From positions 1 through 64,000 of the forward strand of contig NZ_AP019735.1 of NCBI RefSeq assembly GCF_006542665.1: a DNA stretch of 64,000 nucleotides, written 5' to 3'. Source of the DNA: Alistipes communis. GTDB taxonomy: Bacteria > Bacteroidota > Bacteroidia > Bacteroidales > Rikenellaceae. Numbering within the stretch: the stretch's first letter is position 1; each line of letters opens with the position of its first letter. This document shows, piece after piece, positions 8,552-17,218 of the stretch. Under the pieces are notes generated by a model. It was not told the origin of the DNA. It saw nothing but the letters and a program-made list of their open reading frames with translations, and searched no databases. The position numbers were made by a program, and so were the translations under genes.

Positions 8552-10549
8552 ATGCTGATCGCCACACTTATCCTGCTGACCCTGACGGGCGCTGCAATTT
8601 TCGCCGCACCCCTGCGCTGCAAGGCGTGGGTCGCGCTGGCCTTCGTCGTCCTGTTCGCCCTCGGTGGCACCGCCGCGGCCGTCGGAGCGCTCGCCGGCAT
8701 CCTGCCGCCGGCGGGGCTGTCGCTGCCCACGCTGCTCTTCGGCGAGGAGTCGCTGCGCATGGATGCGCTCTCGGCCCTCTTCACGCTGCTCGTCGCCGCA
8801 GGGTCGGTGGCCGCCGCACTCTACGCCAAGGGGTACGTCGACCGCTACCTCGACCGCAAACCTGCGGCGCACATCTCGCTGCACTACTTCGCCTTCACGC
8901 TGCTGTCGCTCTCGATGACGGCCGTCGTCACGGCCAGCGGCGGCTATACGTTCCTCTTCTGGTGGGAGCTGATGACCCTTTCGTCGTTCGTGCTCATCCT
9001 CTTCGACGCCGAACGCAAGGAGGTGCTCAAAGCCGCGCTGACCTATCTGGTGATGATGCACCTCGGCTTCTTCGCCCTGCTCATCGGCTTCGTGGTCCTG
9101 CAAGCCGCCGAGGGATCGGCCGATTTCGGCGCGCTGGCGGGCTACTTCGCCGCACACCGCCCGCTGCCGCTGCTGCTCGTCTTCCTCGCGGGCTTCGGCA
9201 TGAAAGCCGGCCTCTTCCCCATGCACGTCTGGCTCCCCGAAGCGCACCCCGCCGCCCCGTCGCACGTCTCGGCACTGATGTCGGGCGTGATGATCAAGAC
9301 GGGCGTCTACGGCGTACTGCGCACGACGATGTACCTTCCCGTCGGCGAAACGCTCGCCACGGCAGGCGTCATCCTGCTGGGAGCAGGCATCGTCACGGGA
9401 CTGTGGGGCGTGCTGCTGGCCGCCATGCAGAACGACATCAAGCGGCTGCTGGCCTACTCCTCGATCGAAAACGTCGGGATCATCTTCATCGCCATCGGCG
9501 TAGCCCTGCTCGGACGCAGCGCAGGCAACGACGCGGTGGCCCTGTGCGGCATGGCCGGCGCGCTGCTGCACACCCTCAACCACTCGTTCTTCAAATCGCT
9601 GCTCTTCTTCGGCGCAGGCAACCTCTATGCCGAAGCGCATACCACCGCACTCGACCGCTTCGGCGGCGTGGCGCGCCAGATGCCCGTCACGGCGATCCTC
9701 TTCCTGGTCAGCACGGCGGCGATCTGCGCACTGCCTCCTCTGAACGGGTTCGTCTCGGAATTTATTATCTACACCGGCATGTTCCGCAGCATCGCCGAAG
9801 GGCAGCAAGTACTGTTGGCGGCAGCCGGCGTCACGGCGCTCGCCCTGATCGGCGGACTGGCTCTGTTCGCCTTCACCAAACTCTACGGCATCGTCTTCCT
9901 CGGTGCGCCCCGCACGCACGAGGTGGCCGAAATGCACGAAGCGGACAACTACCGCATCGCCGCCATGGCGCTGCCCGCCGCAGGCATCCTCTTCATCGGG
10001 CTGCTGCCGTGGACGGTACTGCCGCTGCTGACGAAGGTAGCCACGACGCTGCTGCCCGGCCTCGGCGCCGGCCGGCAACCGGCGGCCGAACTGCCGTTGT
10101 GGGCGGGCCTCACGCAGATCACGCTCGTCGCAACCGTGCTGATCGCCGCGACCGTGCTGCTGCTCGTCGCCAAACGGCGCGCCCTGCGCCGCCGCACCGT
10201 CGCGTCGGGGCCGACGTGGGGCTGCGGCTTCACAGCCGTCAACACCCGTATGCAGTACACGGGCGAATCGTTCGTCGAAGGGTTGGAAAGCATCGTCCAC
10301 CCCTTCACCGAGGAGGTCGTCGAGGGCAAAGCGGTCGACAAGCAGGAGATCTTCCCCTCGGCGCACGACTTCGACATCCGCCGCAAAGACCGCGTCGCGC
10401 GGCTCTTCTCGGCATGGTGGGTCGAATCGCTCCGCCTGCTCAACGCCCGCGTCATGCGGCTGCGCACGGGCAAGATCAACCACTATATCCTCTTCGCGCT
10501 GCTCTTCATCGTGCTCATATTCCTATGTTCCATCCTCAACCTACTCTGA
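8552..10549 (+). CDS. hyfB: Hydrogenase-4 subunit B-like proton-translocating membrane subunit
   Basis: A 665-residue antiporter-type subunit (NuoL/M/N, MrpA/D, HyfB family) with many membrane helices. The ion-path residues are present: Glu in FLFWWELMTLSSF, Lys in GFGMKAGLFPMHVWLPEAH, Lys in the helix SGVMIKTGVYG, and Lys in LNHSFFKSLLFFG. The role is ion translocation in the inner membrane, coupled to the redox arm encoded downstream. The C-terminal soluble part (from about residue 550, GPTWGCGF) is typical of HyfB. Its stop overlaps the hyfC start (TGATG). The symbol shows homology only, since the partner subunits lack hydrogenase residues. Confidence 0.9.
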   Translation: MLIATLILLTLTGAAIFAAPLRCKAWVALAFVVLFALGGTAAAVGALAGILPPAGLSLPTLLFGEESLRMDALSALFTLLVAAGSVAAALYAKGYVDRYLDRKPAAHISLHYFAFTLLSLSMTAVVTASGGYTFLFWWELMTLSSFVLILFDAERKEVLKAALTYLVMMHLGFFALLIGFVVLQAAEGSADFGALAGYFAAHRPLPLLLVFLAGFGMKAGLFPMHVWLPEAHPAAPSHVSALMSGVMIKTGVYGVLRTTMYLPVGETLATAGVILLGAGIVTGLWGVLLAAMQNDIKRLLAYSSIENVGIIFIAIGVALLGRSAGNDAVALCGMAGALLHTLNHSFFKSLLFFGAGNLYAEAHTTALDRFGGVARQMPVTAILFLVSTAAICALPPLNGFVSEFIIYTGMFRSIAEGQQVLLAAAGVTALALIGGLALFAFTKLYGIVFLGAPRTHEVAEMHEADNYRIAAMALPAAGILFIGLLPWTVLPLLTKVATTLLPGLGAGRQPAAELPLWAGLTQITLVATVLIAATVLLLVAKRRALRRRTVASGPTWGCGFTAVNTRMQYTGESFVEGLESIVHPFTEEVVEGKAVDKQEIFPSAHDFDIRRKDRVARLFSAWWVESLRLLNARVMRLRTGKINHYILFALLFIVLIFLCSILNLL

Positions 10550-11466
10550 TGACGACGCTGTTGAATATCCTGCTGCTCGTCGCCGTCGCCCTGTCGATCA
10601 CGGGCGTCGTCAACCGCACGCGCGCACGGCTGGCGGGCCGCCGCGGCCCGCGCTTCACGCAGCACCTCCACAATACGGCCCTGCTGCTGCGCAAGGGGGC
10701 CGTCTACTCGACCACGACCTCGGCGCTCTTCTGCACGGCACCGGCCCTCTACCTCGCGGCGGCCGTCACGGCGCTGCTCTTCATCCCGGTAGGCGACCTG
10801 CCGCCCGTCGTCTCGTTCCCTGGCGATCTGGTCTGCTTCATCTACCTGCTCGCACTGAGCCGCGCGGCGCTCATCCTGGCGGCCATGGACACGGGCAGTT
10901 CGTTCGAGGGCATGGGTGCCAGTCGCGAAGCGCTCTACGGCGCGCTGGTCGAACCCGCGCTGCTGCTCACCACAGCCACGCTGGCGCTCATGACGGGACA
11001 TACCTCCTTCGCGGCGATCTTCTCGGCTGCGACGCCCGTCGAAGTGCGTTTCACGATCATCCTGTTGCTGCTGGGTTACCTGCTGACCAAAATCTTCATC
11101 GTCGAGCAGGGGCGCATTCCGGTCGACGATCCGCGCACGCACCTCGAACTGACGATGATCCACGAAGTGATGTGCCTCGACTACTGCGGCATCGACCTGG
11201 CCTTCATCCAGATCGCCGGCTGGCTCAAAGGCGCCGCGCTGGCCGTGCTGGCCGCCGACACGCTGCTGCTGGGCGGCGCGCTGCACTGGTGGTGGGCCGC
11301 ACCGCTGGCCGTGCTGCTGCCGGGCCTGGCCGTCGGCGTCGTCGAATCGACGCAGGCGCGCAACAAACTCTCGCGCAACGCAACCTTTCTGCTCACCATC
11401 GCCGCACTCGCCGCGCTGATCTTCTTCGTGGCGCTGCTGCTGCACCTCAATATCGATATCCGATGA
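10549..11466 (+). CDS. hyfC: Hydrogenase-4 subunit C-like membrane anchor (NuoH family)
   Basis: A 305-residue polytopic protein of the NuoH/HycD/HyfC family, the subunit that links the membrane arm to the redox arm. The signature EQGRIPVDDPRTHLELTMI followed by HEVMCLDYCG is well conserved (ETGRIP...THLELTMIHE in the family), with the acidic residues of the ion path intact. The start ATG at 10549 overlaps the preceding stop. An alternative in-frame ATG at 10525 would lie inside hyfB and is less likely. The 3' end overlaps hyfE by four bases (ATGA). Confidence 0.9.
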   Translation: MTTLLNILLLVAVALSITGVVNRTRARLAGRRGPRFTQHLHNTALLLRKGAVYSTTTSALFCTAPALYLAAAVTALLFIPVGDLPPVVSFPGDLVCFIYLLALSRAALILAAMDTGSSFEGMGASREALYGALVEPALLLTTATLALMTGHTSFAAIFSAATPVEVRFTIILLLLGYLLTKIFIVEQGRIPVDDPRTHLELTMIHEVMCLDYCGIDLAFIQIAGWLKGAALAVLAADTLLLGGALHWWWAAPLAVLLPGLAVGVVESTQARNKLSRNATFLLTIAALAALIFFVALLLHLNIDIR

Positions 11467-12092
11467 TACTCGCACTCGTACTTCTCTACGTCGTCTCGCT
11501 GGTCTACATCTCCATTACGGAGCGGTTCCGCAGCTATGCTTCGCTCGTGGGCTTGCAGGGATGGCTGCTGCTGGCCATCGCGCTGGTGCGCCTGCAACAG
11601 ATCGAAATCTGGTCGCTGCTCTTCGTCGTGGCCGAGACGCTCCTATTCAAGGCGATCGTCGTACCGGCGATTCTCTTCGCCGTGATCCGCCGCACGAAGA
11701 TCAACCGCATCGCGGCCTCCGGCACCTCGCAGTTCAACTCGCTGGTGCTGTCGCTCGCGGCGCTCGTGGCGAGCATCTCGGTCACCTACTGCATCGCCGA
11801 GGAGACGATCAATCTGGTCTTCTTCGGCGTGGCGCTCTACGCCCTGCTGAGCGGGCTGATCCTCATCGTCGTGCGCACGCGCATCTTCTCGCACATGGTG
11901 GGATTTCTGGTCATCGAAAACGGCGTCTTCCTCTTCTCGATGGCCGTCGGGGTCGAGATGCCCTCGATGATCGAAATCGCGATCATGCTCGACATCCTCA
12001 TCTCGATCCTCATGCTCGGACTCTTCCTCACCAAGATCGGCGCCCGCTTCCGCATCGGCGACACCGACCTGCTGACCAACGTAAAAGACTGA
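11463..12092 (+). CDS. hyfE: Hydrogenase-4 subunit E-like membrane protein (MrpC/NuoK-like)
   Basis: A 209-residue membrane protein with about six helices. The order between HyfC and HyfF and the C-terminal half (VIENGVFLFSMAVGVEMP, then LDILISILMLGLFL) match HyfE, whose last helices resemble NuoK/MrpC. In Hyf and Ehr complexes it packs between the antiporter-like subunits. Translation is probably coupled to hyfC through the ATGA overlap at 11463-11466. A gap of 7 bases leads to hyfF. Confidence 0.88.
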   Translation: MILALVLLYVVSLVYISITERFRSYASLVGLQGWLLLAIALVRLQQIEIWSLLFVVAETLLFKAIVVPAILFAVIRRTKINRIAASGTSQFNSLVLSLAALVASISVTYCIAEETINLVFFGVALYALLSGLILIVVRTRIFSHMVGFLVIENGVFLFSMAVGVEMPSMIEIAIMLDILISILMLGLFLTKIGARFRIGDTDLLTNVKD

Positions 12093-12099
12093 CCCTCGT

Positions 12100-13497
12100 A
12101 TGATCGCACTCTACTTTCTGCTCTCCGCACTGATCGCCCTGGCCGCGGCCTTCGCCCGGCAGCGCCGCACGGTCAAACGGCTGGGCGCCGCCTTCTACCT
12201 CGTCCAACTGTCGCTGGTCGCTCACATCGTCGCCGAAGGCTACGGCGAGGTATCGTCGCAGTTCTTCCGCTTCGACGCGGCAGGCACGCTCTTCTTCGCG
12301 CTGCTGACGATCGTCTCGGCCTTCGTCTTCGTCCACTCGTGCGTCTACCTGCGCGACAATCCGATCAAGGAGTATCGTCTCTACTTCACGCTGCTGATGC
12401 TGCTCACCACGGCCATCACGGGCGTATACTTCGCCCGCAACATCGCCGTGACGTGGATCTTCCTCGAAGCCACGACCCTCTGCGCCGCCGGCATCGTCTA
12501 CCACCGCCGCACGGCGCAGGCGCTCGAAGCGACGTGGAAATACATCTTCGTCTGCTCGGTAGGCATCGCCACGGCCTATCTGGGCATCCTGCTGCTCTCG
12601 TCGCTGGGCGACGGTTCGCTGCGCTACGAGGAGCTGGCGCGCAGCGTCGGCGGCGGCAACCCGCTCTACCTGAAAATCGCCTTTCTGCTGATCCTCTGCG
12701 GTTACAGCTGCAAGATGGAGATTTTCCCGCTCTACACGATCGGCGTCGACGCCAATTTCGCCGCGCCGGCACCCGCCTCAGCGCTGATCTCGACGGGGCT
12801 GGTCAACGCCGGCTTTCTGGCCGTTTTCCGCGTCTATCGCATCATGGAGCAGACCGAAGCGATCGGCTGGGTACGCAACGTACTGCTGCTGACGGGCATT
12901 CTCTCGCTGGCCGTGGGCGCGCTGTTCCTGCGGCGCACGAACAACTACAAGCGCTTCCTCTCCTACTCCACGGTCGAGAACATGGGCATCGCCGCGATCG
13001 GACTGGGCATCGGCGGCATCGGCGTCTGGGCCGCGGTGTTCCACGTCGTCTGCCACACGCTAGTCAAGAGCAGCCTCTTCCTGCAAATGGCCGTCGTGCG
13101 GCGCATCTACAACGGCTACCGCATCAACCGCATCGGTGACTACATCCGCATCAACCCCACGGGAGCCGTGGGACTGCTCGTCGGCATGGCCGTGCTGCTG
13201 GCCTTTCCGCCCTCGCCGTTCTTCGTCTCGGAGGTGATGCTCTTCCGCGAAACGATCGCCGGCGGGCGGTGGTGGGTGGCCGGCACAGTGCTTCTGCTGC
13301 TCTGCATCGTCATCTACTCGGTCTGCTACCGCATCGTCAAACTCTGCTACCAGTCCAATCAGGACTCTCTGCACCCCGCTCCGGCGCGCAACGCCCTGTC
13401 GTGGGCGGCCTTCTCGCTGCTGGCGGCGGCGATGGTCGTCGGCATCTGGCAGCCCGCGCTGCTGCAACAACTCATCGATCAAATCGTCTCGCTATAA
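12100..13497 (+). CDS. hyfF: Hydrogenase-4 subunit F-like proton-translocating membrane subunit
   Basis: A 465-residue second antiporter-type subunit. The Glu in VTWIFLEATTLCAAG, the Lys in GYSCKMEIFPLYTIG and the Lys in CHTLVKSSLFLQMA match the ion-path residues of NuoN/HyfF. With HyfB it gives the complex two separate ion channels, as in hydrogenase-4. The stop TAA at 13495-13497 overlaps the ATG of the next gene by one base, so the operon is continuous. Confidence 0.88.
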   Translation: MIALYFLLSALIALAAAFARQRRTVKRLGAAFYLVQLSLVAHIVAEGYGEVSSQFFRFDAAGTLFFALLTIVSAFVFVHSCVYLRDNPIKEYRLYFTLLMLLTTAITGVYFARNIAVTWIFLEATTLCAAGIVYHRRTAQALEATWKYIFVCSVGIATAYLGILLLSSLGDGSLRYEELARSVGGGNPLYLKIAFLLILCGYSCKMEIFPLYTIGVDANFAAPAPASALISTGLVNAGFLAVFRVYRIMEQTEAIGWVRNVLLLTGILSLAVGALFLRRTNNYKRFLSYSTVENMGIAAIGLGIGGIGVWAAVFHVVCHTLVKSSLFLQMAVVRRIYNGYRINRIGDYIRINPTGAVGLLVGMAVLLAFPPSPFFVSEVMLFRETIAGGRWWVAGTVLLLLCIVIYSVCYRIVKLCYQSNQDSLHPAPARNALSWAAFSLLAAAMVVGIWQPALLQQLIDQIVSL

Positions 13498-15014
13498 TGC
13501 ACTACTACGTCACAGACAACCGCGCGGCGTGCGTGCCGCTGAACGAGATTCCCACCGCAGGCTATGCCGAGTTCTACGAAGACCTCGCCGAGCGCCTCGC
13601 CGACGAACGCTACCACATCGGCCACTATTTCGCGCTGCCCGACGGCGACGTGCTGCGGGCCTACTGTCTCCTGCTCGACGACACGGAGCATCGCGTGCTC
13701 GTCGCATCCTATGCGATCGGCTACTACGACACACCGCTGCTACCCTCGCTCACGGCGCGGCACCCGCAGGTGCACCCCTTCGAGCGCGAGATCACCGAAC
13801 GCTACGGCGTGCGCTTCGCCGACATGCCGTGGAACAAACCTTTGCGCTTTCCCTTCGACCGCTACGACCGCAGTAGTTCGATCGACAACTACCCCTTCTA
13901 CACGATCGAAGGGGCCTCGCTGCACGAGGTCAACGTCGGGCCGATCCACGCCGGCATCATCGAGCCGGGCGCCTTCCGCTTCATCTGCAACGGCGAACAG
14001 GTGCTCCATCTCGAAATCGCGCTGGGCTACCAGCACCGCGGCGTGGAGCGGACCATGACGGCCGACGACAACGTGCTGCGCCAGACGCTCGTGGCCGAGA
14101 GCGTCGCGGGCGACAGCGCCGTGGCGCACGCCACGGCCTACGCGCAGCTGCGCGAGAAACTGGCCGGAAAGGAGGGCGCACCAACGCCGCTCGACCGCGA
14201 ACGAGCCATCGCGCTCGAACTCGAACGCATGGCCATGCACATCGCCGACACGGGAGCGCTCTGCATGGACGTGGGTTACCAGCTGGGACAGGTCGCCTGC
14301 GAGGCGCTGCGCACCGTGACGATCAACACCACGCAGGCGTGGTGCGGCAACCGTTTCGGCAAGGGGCTGATCCGCCCCTTCGGCACGAACCATCCGCTCA
14401 CGGACACGACGATCGACCTCGTACGACGCAACATCGCCGACGTGCGGCGCCGTTACGACGAGGTGCGGCACGACATCAAGTCGTCGCCGTCGCTGCTCTC
14501 CCGTTTCGAGCAGTGCGGCATCGTCCCGCGCAGCGAGATGACACGCATCGGCGGCGTAGGTCCCGCCGCACGCGCGTCGGGCGTCGGCCGCGACCTCCGC
14601 ACGTCGCATCCGTGGGGTGTCTACGGCATAGAGATCGCCCACGAGCCCTTCGTCAAACAGCAGGGCGACGTCATGGCACGGCTCATGATGCGCTGCCGCG
14701 AGACGCTCCAATCGGCCGACTACGTCCTGCGGCTGCTCGACGCCTGCGATCCGGCGGCGCCGCTCCCCTCGCCCGACTACGCGCCGGCCGCAAGGCCCGA
14801 TGCGCTGGCCTTCGGGCTGGTCGAAGGCTGGCGCGGCGAAATCTGCCACGTGACGCTGACCGACGCGCAGGGCGCCCTGCGCGGCTACAAGATCAAGGAC
14901 CCGAGCCTCCACAACTGGCTGGCGCTGGCGCTGGCCGTGCGCGGCGAGGGCATCTCGGATTTCCCGATCTGCAACAAGAGTTTCAACCTCTCCTACTGCG
15001 GACACGACCTGTAA
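13497..15014 (+). CDS. hyfG: HyfG/NuoCD-like large subunit lacking NiFe-site cysteines (Ehr-type)
   Basis: A 505-residue fusion of a NuoC-like N-terminal part (about residues 1-130) and a NuoD/hydrogenase large-subunit part. VNVGPIHAGIIEPGAFRF, YQHRGVERTM and LERMAMHIAD align well with HycE/HyfG. The two CxxC motifs that hold NiFe are absent: the first site reads AGDS at residues 204-207 before AVAHATAY, and the C-terminal DPCxxC is replaced by FNLSYCG (496-502). This is the hallmark of energy-converting hydrogenase-related (Ehr) complexes, so no hydrogen chemistry is expected here. What it binds instead is unknown. The retained C492 and C501 are not in the right pattern for nickel. Confidence 0.87.
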   Translation: MHYYVTDNRAACVPLNEIPTAGYAEFYEDLAERLADERYHIGHYFALPDGDVLRAYCLLLDDTEHRVLVASYAIGYYDTPLLPSLTARHPQVHPFEREITERYGVRFADMPWNKPLRFPFDRYDRSSSIDNYPFYTIEGASLHEVNVGPIHAGIIEPGAFRFICNGEQVLHLEIALGYQHRGVERTMTADDNVLRQTLVAESVAGDSAVAHATAYAQLREKLAGKEGAPTPLDRERAIALELERMAMHIADTGALCMDVGYQLGQVACEALRTVTINTTQAWCGNRFGKGLIRPFGTNHPLTDTTIDLVRRNIADVRRRYDEVRHDIKSSPSLLSRFEQCGIVPRSEMTRIGGVGPAARASGVGRDLRTSHPWGVYGIEIAHEPFVKQQGDVMARLMMRCRETLQSADYVLRLLDACDPAAPLPSPDYAPAARPDALAFGLVEGWRGEICHVTLTDAQGALRGYKIKDPSLHNWLALALAVRGEGISDFPICNKSFNLSYCGHDL

Positions 15015-15025
15015 AGAACACGCTT

Positions 15026-15796
15026 ATGATCCTTCCCAAATTCATCGTCCGGCGCAGCCACGGACGGCAATATATTCCCGATCTGGACGCGGTCTGTCTG
15101 ACCGAAAAGTTCCGCGGCCGCCCCGAACTGACCGAGCCGTCCGACGACGAACAGCGTGCGGCGTTGACGCGCGCAGCGGCGATCTGCCCCACGCAGGCGA
15201 TCGCCGCAGCCCCCTTCACGCTCGATATGGGGCGCTGCCTGTTCTGCGGCGAGTGCGCCCGCATCGCACCCCGCGCGATCCGTTTCACGAACGACTACCG
15301 CATCGGATCGCCCACGCGCGAAGGGCTCCGCCTCACACCGGGCATGGATCGGGTGCCCTTCGATCCCGCCGCCGTACGCGAGCAGATCGTGACGACCTTC
15401 GGCCGTGCGCTCAAACTGCGGCAGGTGTCGGCCGGCGGCGACGCATCGGTCGAAATGGAGCTCAACGCCACGGGCAACGTCAACTTCGACTTCGGCCGCT
15501 ACGGCGTCGAATTCACCGCTTCGCCCCGCCATGCCGACGGCATCGTCCTCACCGGCCCCGTAACGGCGAACATGGCCGAAGCGCTCGACATCTGCTACGA
15601 CGCCGTGGCCGAGCCCAAGTTACTGATCGTCTGCGGTTCGGAAGCCTGTTCGGGCGGCCTCTACGCCGCAAGCCGCGCCGTCGACCGCTCGTTCTTCGAG
15701 CGGCGGCACGTCGATCTGTGGCTGCCCGGCGCACCGACCCACCCAATGACCTTCATTGACGGCATACGCACCCTGCTCCGCAAAAAACAACGCTGA
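15026..15796 (+). CDS. Fused ferredoxin (HyfH-like) and small subunit (HyfI/NuoB-like) of the Ehr complex
   Basis: A 256-residue protein with two parts. Residues about 20-95 are a 2[4Fe-4S]-type ferredoxin in which only one cluster can form: C71, C74, C77 and C54 remain, while the fourth Cys of the second motif is Ala81 and the first motif has lost its cysteines. Residues about 145-250 align with HyfI/NuoB (SPRHADGIVLTGPV), but the CxxC after ATG is NVNF, the PGCP proline-cysteine is PGAP (A236), and only C208 is left. The electron chain is thus much reduced compared with a hydrogenase. It is the last Ehr gene; the chrA pair follows after one base. Confidence 0.82.
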   Translation: MILPKFIVRRSHGRQYIPDLDAVCLTEKFRGRPELTEPSDDEQRAALTRAAAICPTQAIAAAPFTLDMGRCLFCGECARIAPRAIRFTNDYRIGSPTREGLRLTPGMDRVPFDPAAVREQIVTTFGRALKLRQVSAGGDASVEMELNATGNVNFDFGRYGVEFTASPRHADGIVLTGPVTANMAEALDICYDAVAEPKLLIVCGSEACSGGLYAASRAVDRSFFERRHVDLWLPGAPTHPMTFIDGIRTLLRKKQR

Positions 15797-15797
15797 C

Positions 15798-16340
15798 ATG
15801 ACCTCGCTATCCGCACTTTTCCGCTCGTTTTTCAAGATCGGACTCTTCACCTTCGGCGGCGGCTACGCCATGATCCCGCTCATCGAAGCGGAGATCATCA
15901 ACCGCCGGGGCTGGCTGGCCCGCGACGAATTCATGGAGCTGCTGACGCTCGCGCAGTCGTCGCCCGGCCCCATCGCCATCAACACGTCGGTCTTCATCGG
16001 CTACAAGACACGCGGCGTCGCGGGAGCGGCCGCCGCCGTATGCGGCGCCGTGCTTCCGTCGTTCATCTGCATTCTGGTCATTGCGATCTTTTTCGCCCAG
16101 GTGCGCCACAACGTCGTCGTCGACGCTGCCTTCAAGGGGATGCGGCCGGCCGTCGTGGCGCTGATCGTCGTGCCGACGATCGCGCTGGCGCGCGGGATGC
16201 ATCCGGCGCTGATCGTCGTGGCGGTCGCCACGGCGCTGGCCGTCTGGTGGTTCGGACTCTCGCCGATCTGGCTGATCGCAGCCGGTGCGGCGGCGGGCAT
16301 TCTGTGGACGGTGAAACTCGGAAAGGAGGTGCGGCGATGA
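15798..16340 (+). CDS. Chromate transporter family protein, first half of a split pair
   Basis: A 180-residue membrane protein with the CHR-family signature FFKIGLFTFGGGYAMIPLIE and the SSPGPIAINTSVFIGY motif. In Bacteroidetes and Bacillus, ChrA is often split into two short genes that act together, unlike the fused long form of Proteobacteria. Substrate in this group (chromate, sulfate or another anion) is not established. The start ATG at 15798 lies two bases past the end of the Ehr gene, so it belongs to the same transcript. It overlaps its partner by four bases. Confidence 0.85.
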   Translation: MTSLSALFRSFFKIGLFTFGGGYAMIPLIEAEIINRRGWLARDEFMELLTLAQSSPGPIAINTSVFIGYKTRGVAGAAAAVCGAVLPSFICILVIAIFFAQVRHNVVVDAAFKGMRPAVVALIVVPTIALARGMHPALIVVAVATALAVWWFGLSPIWLIAAGAAAGILWTVKLGKEVRR

Positions 16341-16915
16341 TCTACCTGCAACTTTTCGTCAGCTACCTGAAAATCGGATTCTTCGGTTTCGGCGGAGGTT
16401 ACGCGATGCTCTCGCTCATCCAGAACGAGGTGGTCGTACAGCATGCGTGGATGAGCAACGCCGAATTCGCCGACATCGTGGCCGTCTCGCAGATGACGCC
16501 CGGCCCCATTGCCATCAACTCGGCGACCTACGTCGGCTACACCGTCGGCTGCCAGGCCGGCACAGGATGCTGGTGCGGTATTCTGGGCTCGGTGATCGCC
16601 ACCTTCGCGGTCTGTCTGCCTTCGCTGACGGTCATGCTGCTGCTGACACGCTTCTTTCTGAAACTCAAAGGGAACCGATATATCGAAGGGGCGATGACAG
16701 GCATGAAACCCGTCGTCATCGGCATGATCGCCGCGGCGGCGCTGCTGCTGATCTTCCCCAAGACGGACGAGGGGGCGAGTTTCATCGACGGATGGAGCTG
16801 GCTGCTCTTCGGCATCTGTTTCGCGGGATCGGTGCGCAAACTGAACCCGATCCTGCTGATCCTCTTCTCGGCCGTGGCGGGCATTGCGATCTACTACGTC
16901 CCGACCGTCGTCTGA
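16337..16915 (+). CDS. Chromate transporter family protein, second half of a split pair
   Basis: A 192-residue partner with the same fold: YLKIGFFGFGGGYAMLSLIQ and MTPGPIAINSATYVGY. The repeated FGGGYAM and PGPIAIN motifs show that the two halves are paralogues that probably form an antiparallel heterodimer in the inner membrane. The ATG overlaps the preceding stop (ATGA). It is the last gene of the rsmE-Ehr-chrA run and ends four bases from a convergent gene. I see no hairpin in that gap. Confidence 0.85.
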   Translation: MIYLQLFVSYLKIGFFGFGGGYAMLSLIQNEVVVQHAWMSNAEFADIVAVSQMTPGPIAINSATYVGYTVGCQAGTGCWCGILGSVIATFAVCLPSLTVMLLLTRFFLKLKGNRYIEGAMTGMKPVVIGMIAAAALLLIFPKTDEGASFIDGWSWLLFGICFAGSVRKLNPILLILFSAVAGIAIYYVPTVV

Positions 16916-16919
16916 CGCA

Positions 16920-17207
16920 CTACATGGCCACCAGCATTCCGCCTGCCAGCAGCAGGAAGAGGAAGGCCACCAGAAACAGCAGCCCGAGCACGCCGAACAG
17001 CGTCCCGATGCACCCCAGTCCCCGATCCGTTCCGACGGGCAGCGGGTCCGAGATCAGCGCGAGGAGCAATCCGACAAGCGGCGTGAGGAACAGGCTGGCC
17101 AGAAAGGCCCAGCCGAAACCGATGCGGCGCTTGCTGCCGACGATGCCGACCAGCACCGAAAGGAAACAGCCCGACATCAGGCCGAAAAAGAGCGCGAACA
17201 GAGACAT
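16920..17207 (-). CDS. Small hydrophobic membrane protein, unknown function
   Basis: A 95-residue protein with three hydrophobic segments: ALFFGLMSGCFLSVLVGIVG, FGWAFLASLFLTPLVGLLLA and a C-terminal stretch rich in Leu/Phe. The first Met (17207) directly precedes the first helix. The frame stays open further upstream, but that part overlaps the methyltransferase gene in another frame. It probably follows the methyltransferase as an operon partner, 11 bases downstream. I do not recognise the family. Confidence 0.65.
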   Translation of the reverse strand: MSLFALFFGLMSGCFLSVLVGIVGSKRRIGFGWAFLASLFLTPLVGLLLALISDPLPVGTDRGLGCIGTLFGVLGLLFLVAFLFLLLAGGMLVAM

Positions 17208-17218
17208 ATCCGATTCGA

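Noticed and set aside
8144..10483. A 779-codon minus-strand frame opposite rsmE/hyfB
   Set aside because: Composition is low-complexity (Arg, Gln, Asp), there is no motif, and hyfB on the other strand is fully supported.
8626..11466. A very long plus-strand frame across hyfB and hyfC
   Set aside because: Only its last third (from 10549) is real HyfC. The rest is a high-GC shadow in another frame of hyfB, rich in Arg and His.
13497..15014. True group 4 NiFe hydrogenase
   Set aside because: Both cysteine pairs that bind nickel and iron are missing, and no hydrogenase maturation gene is in the window.
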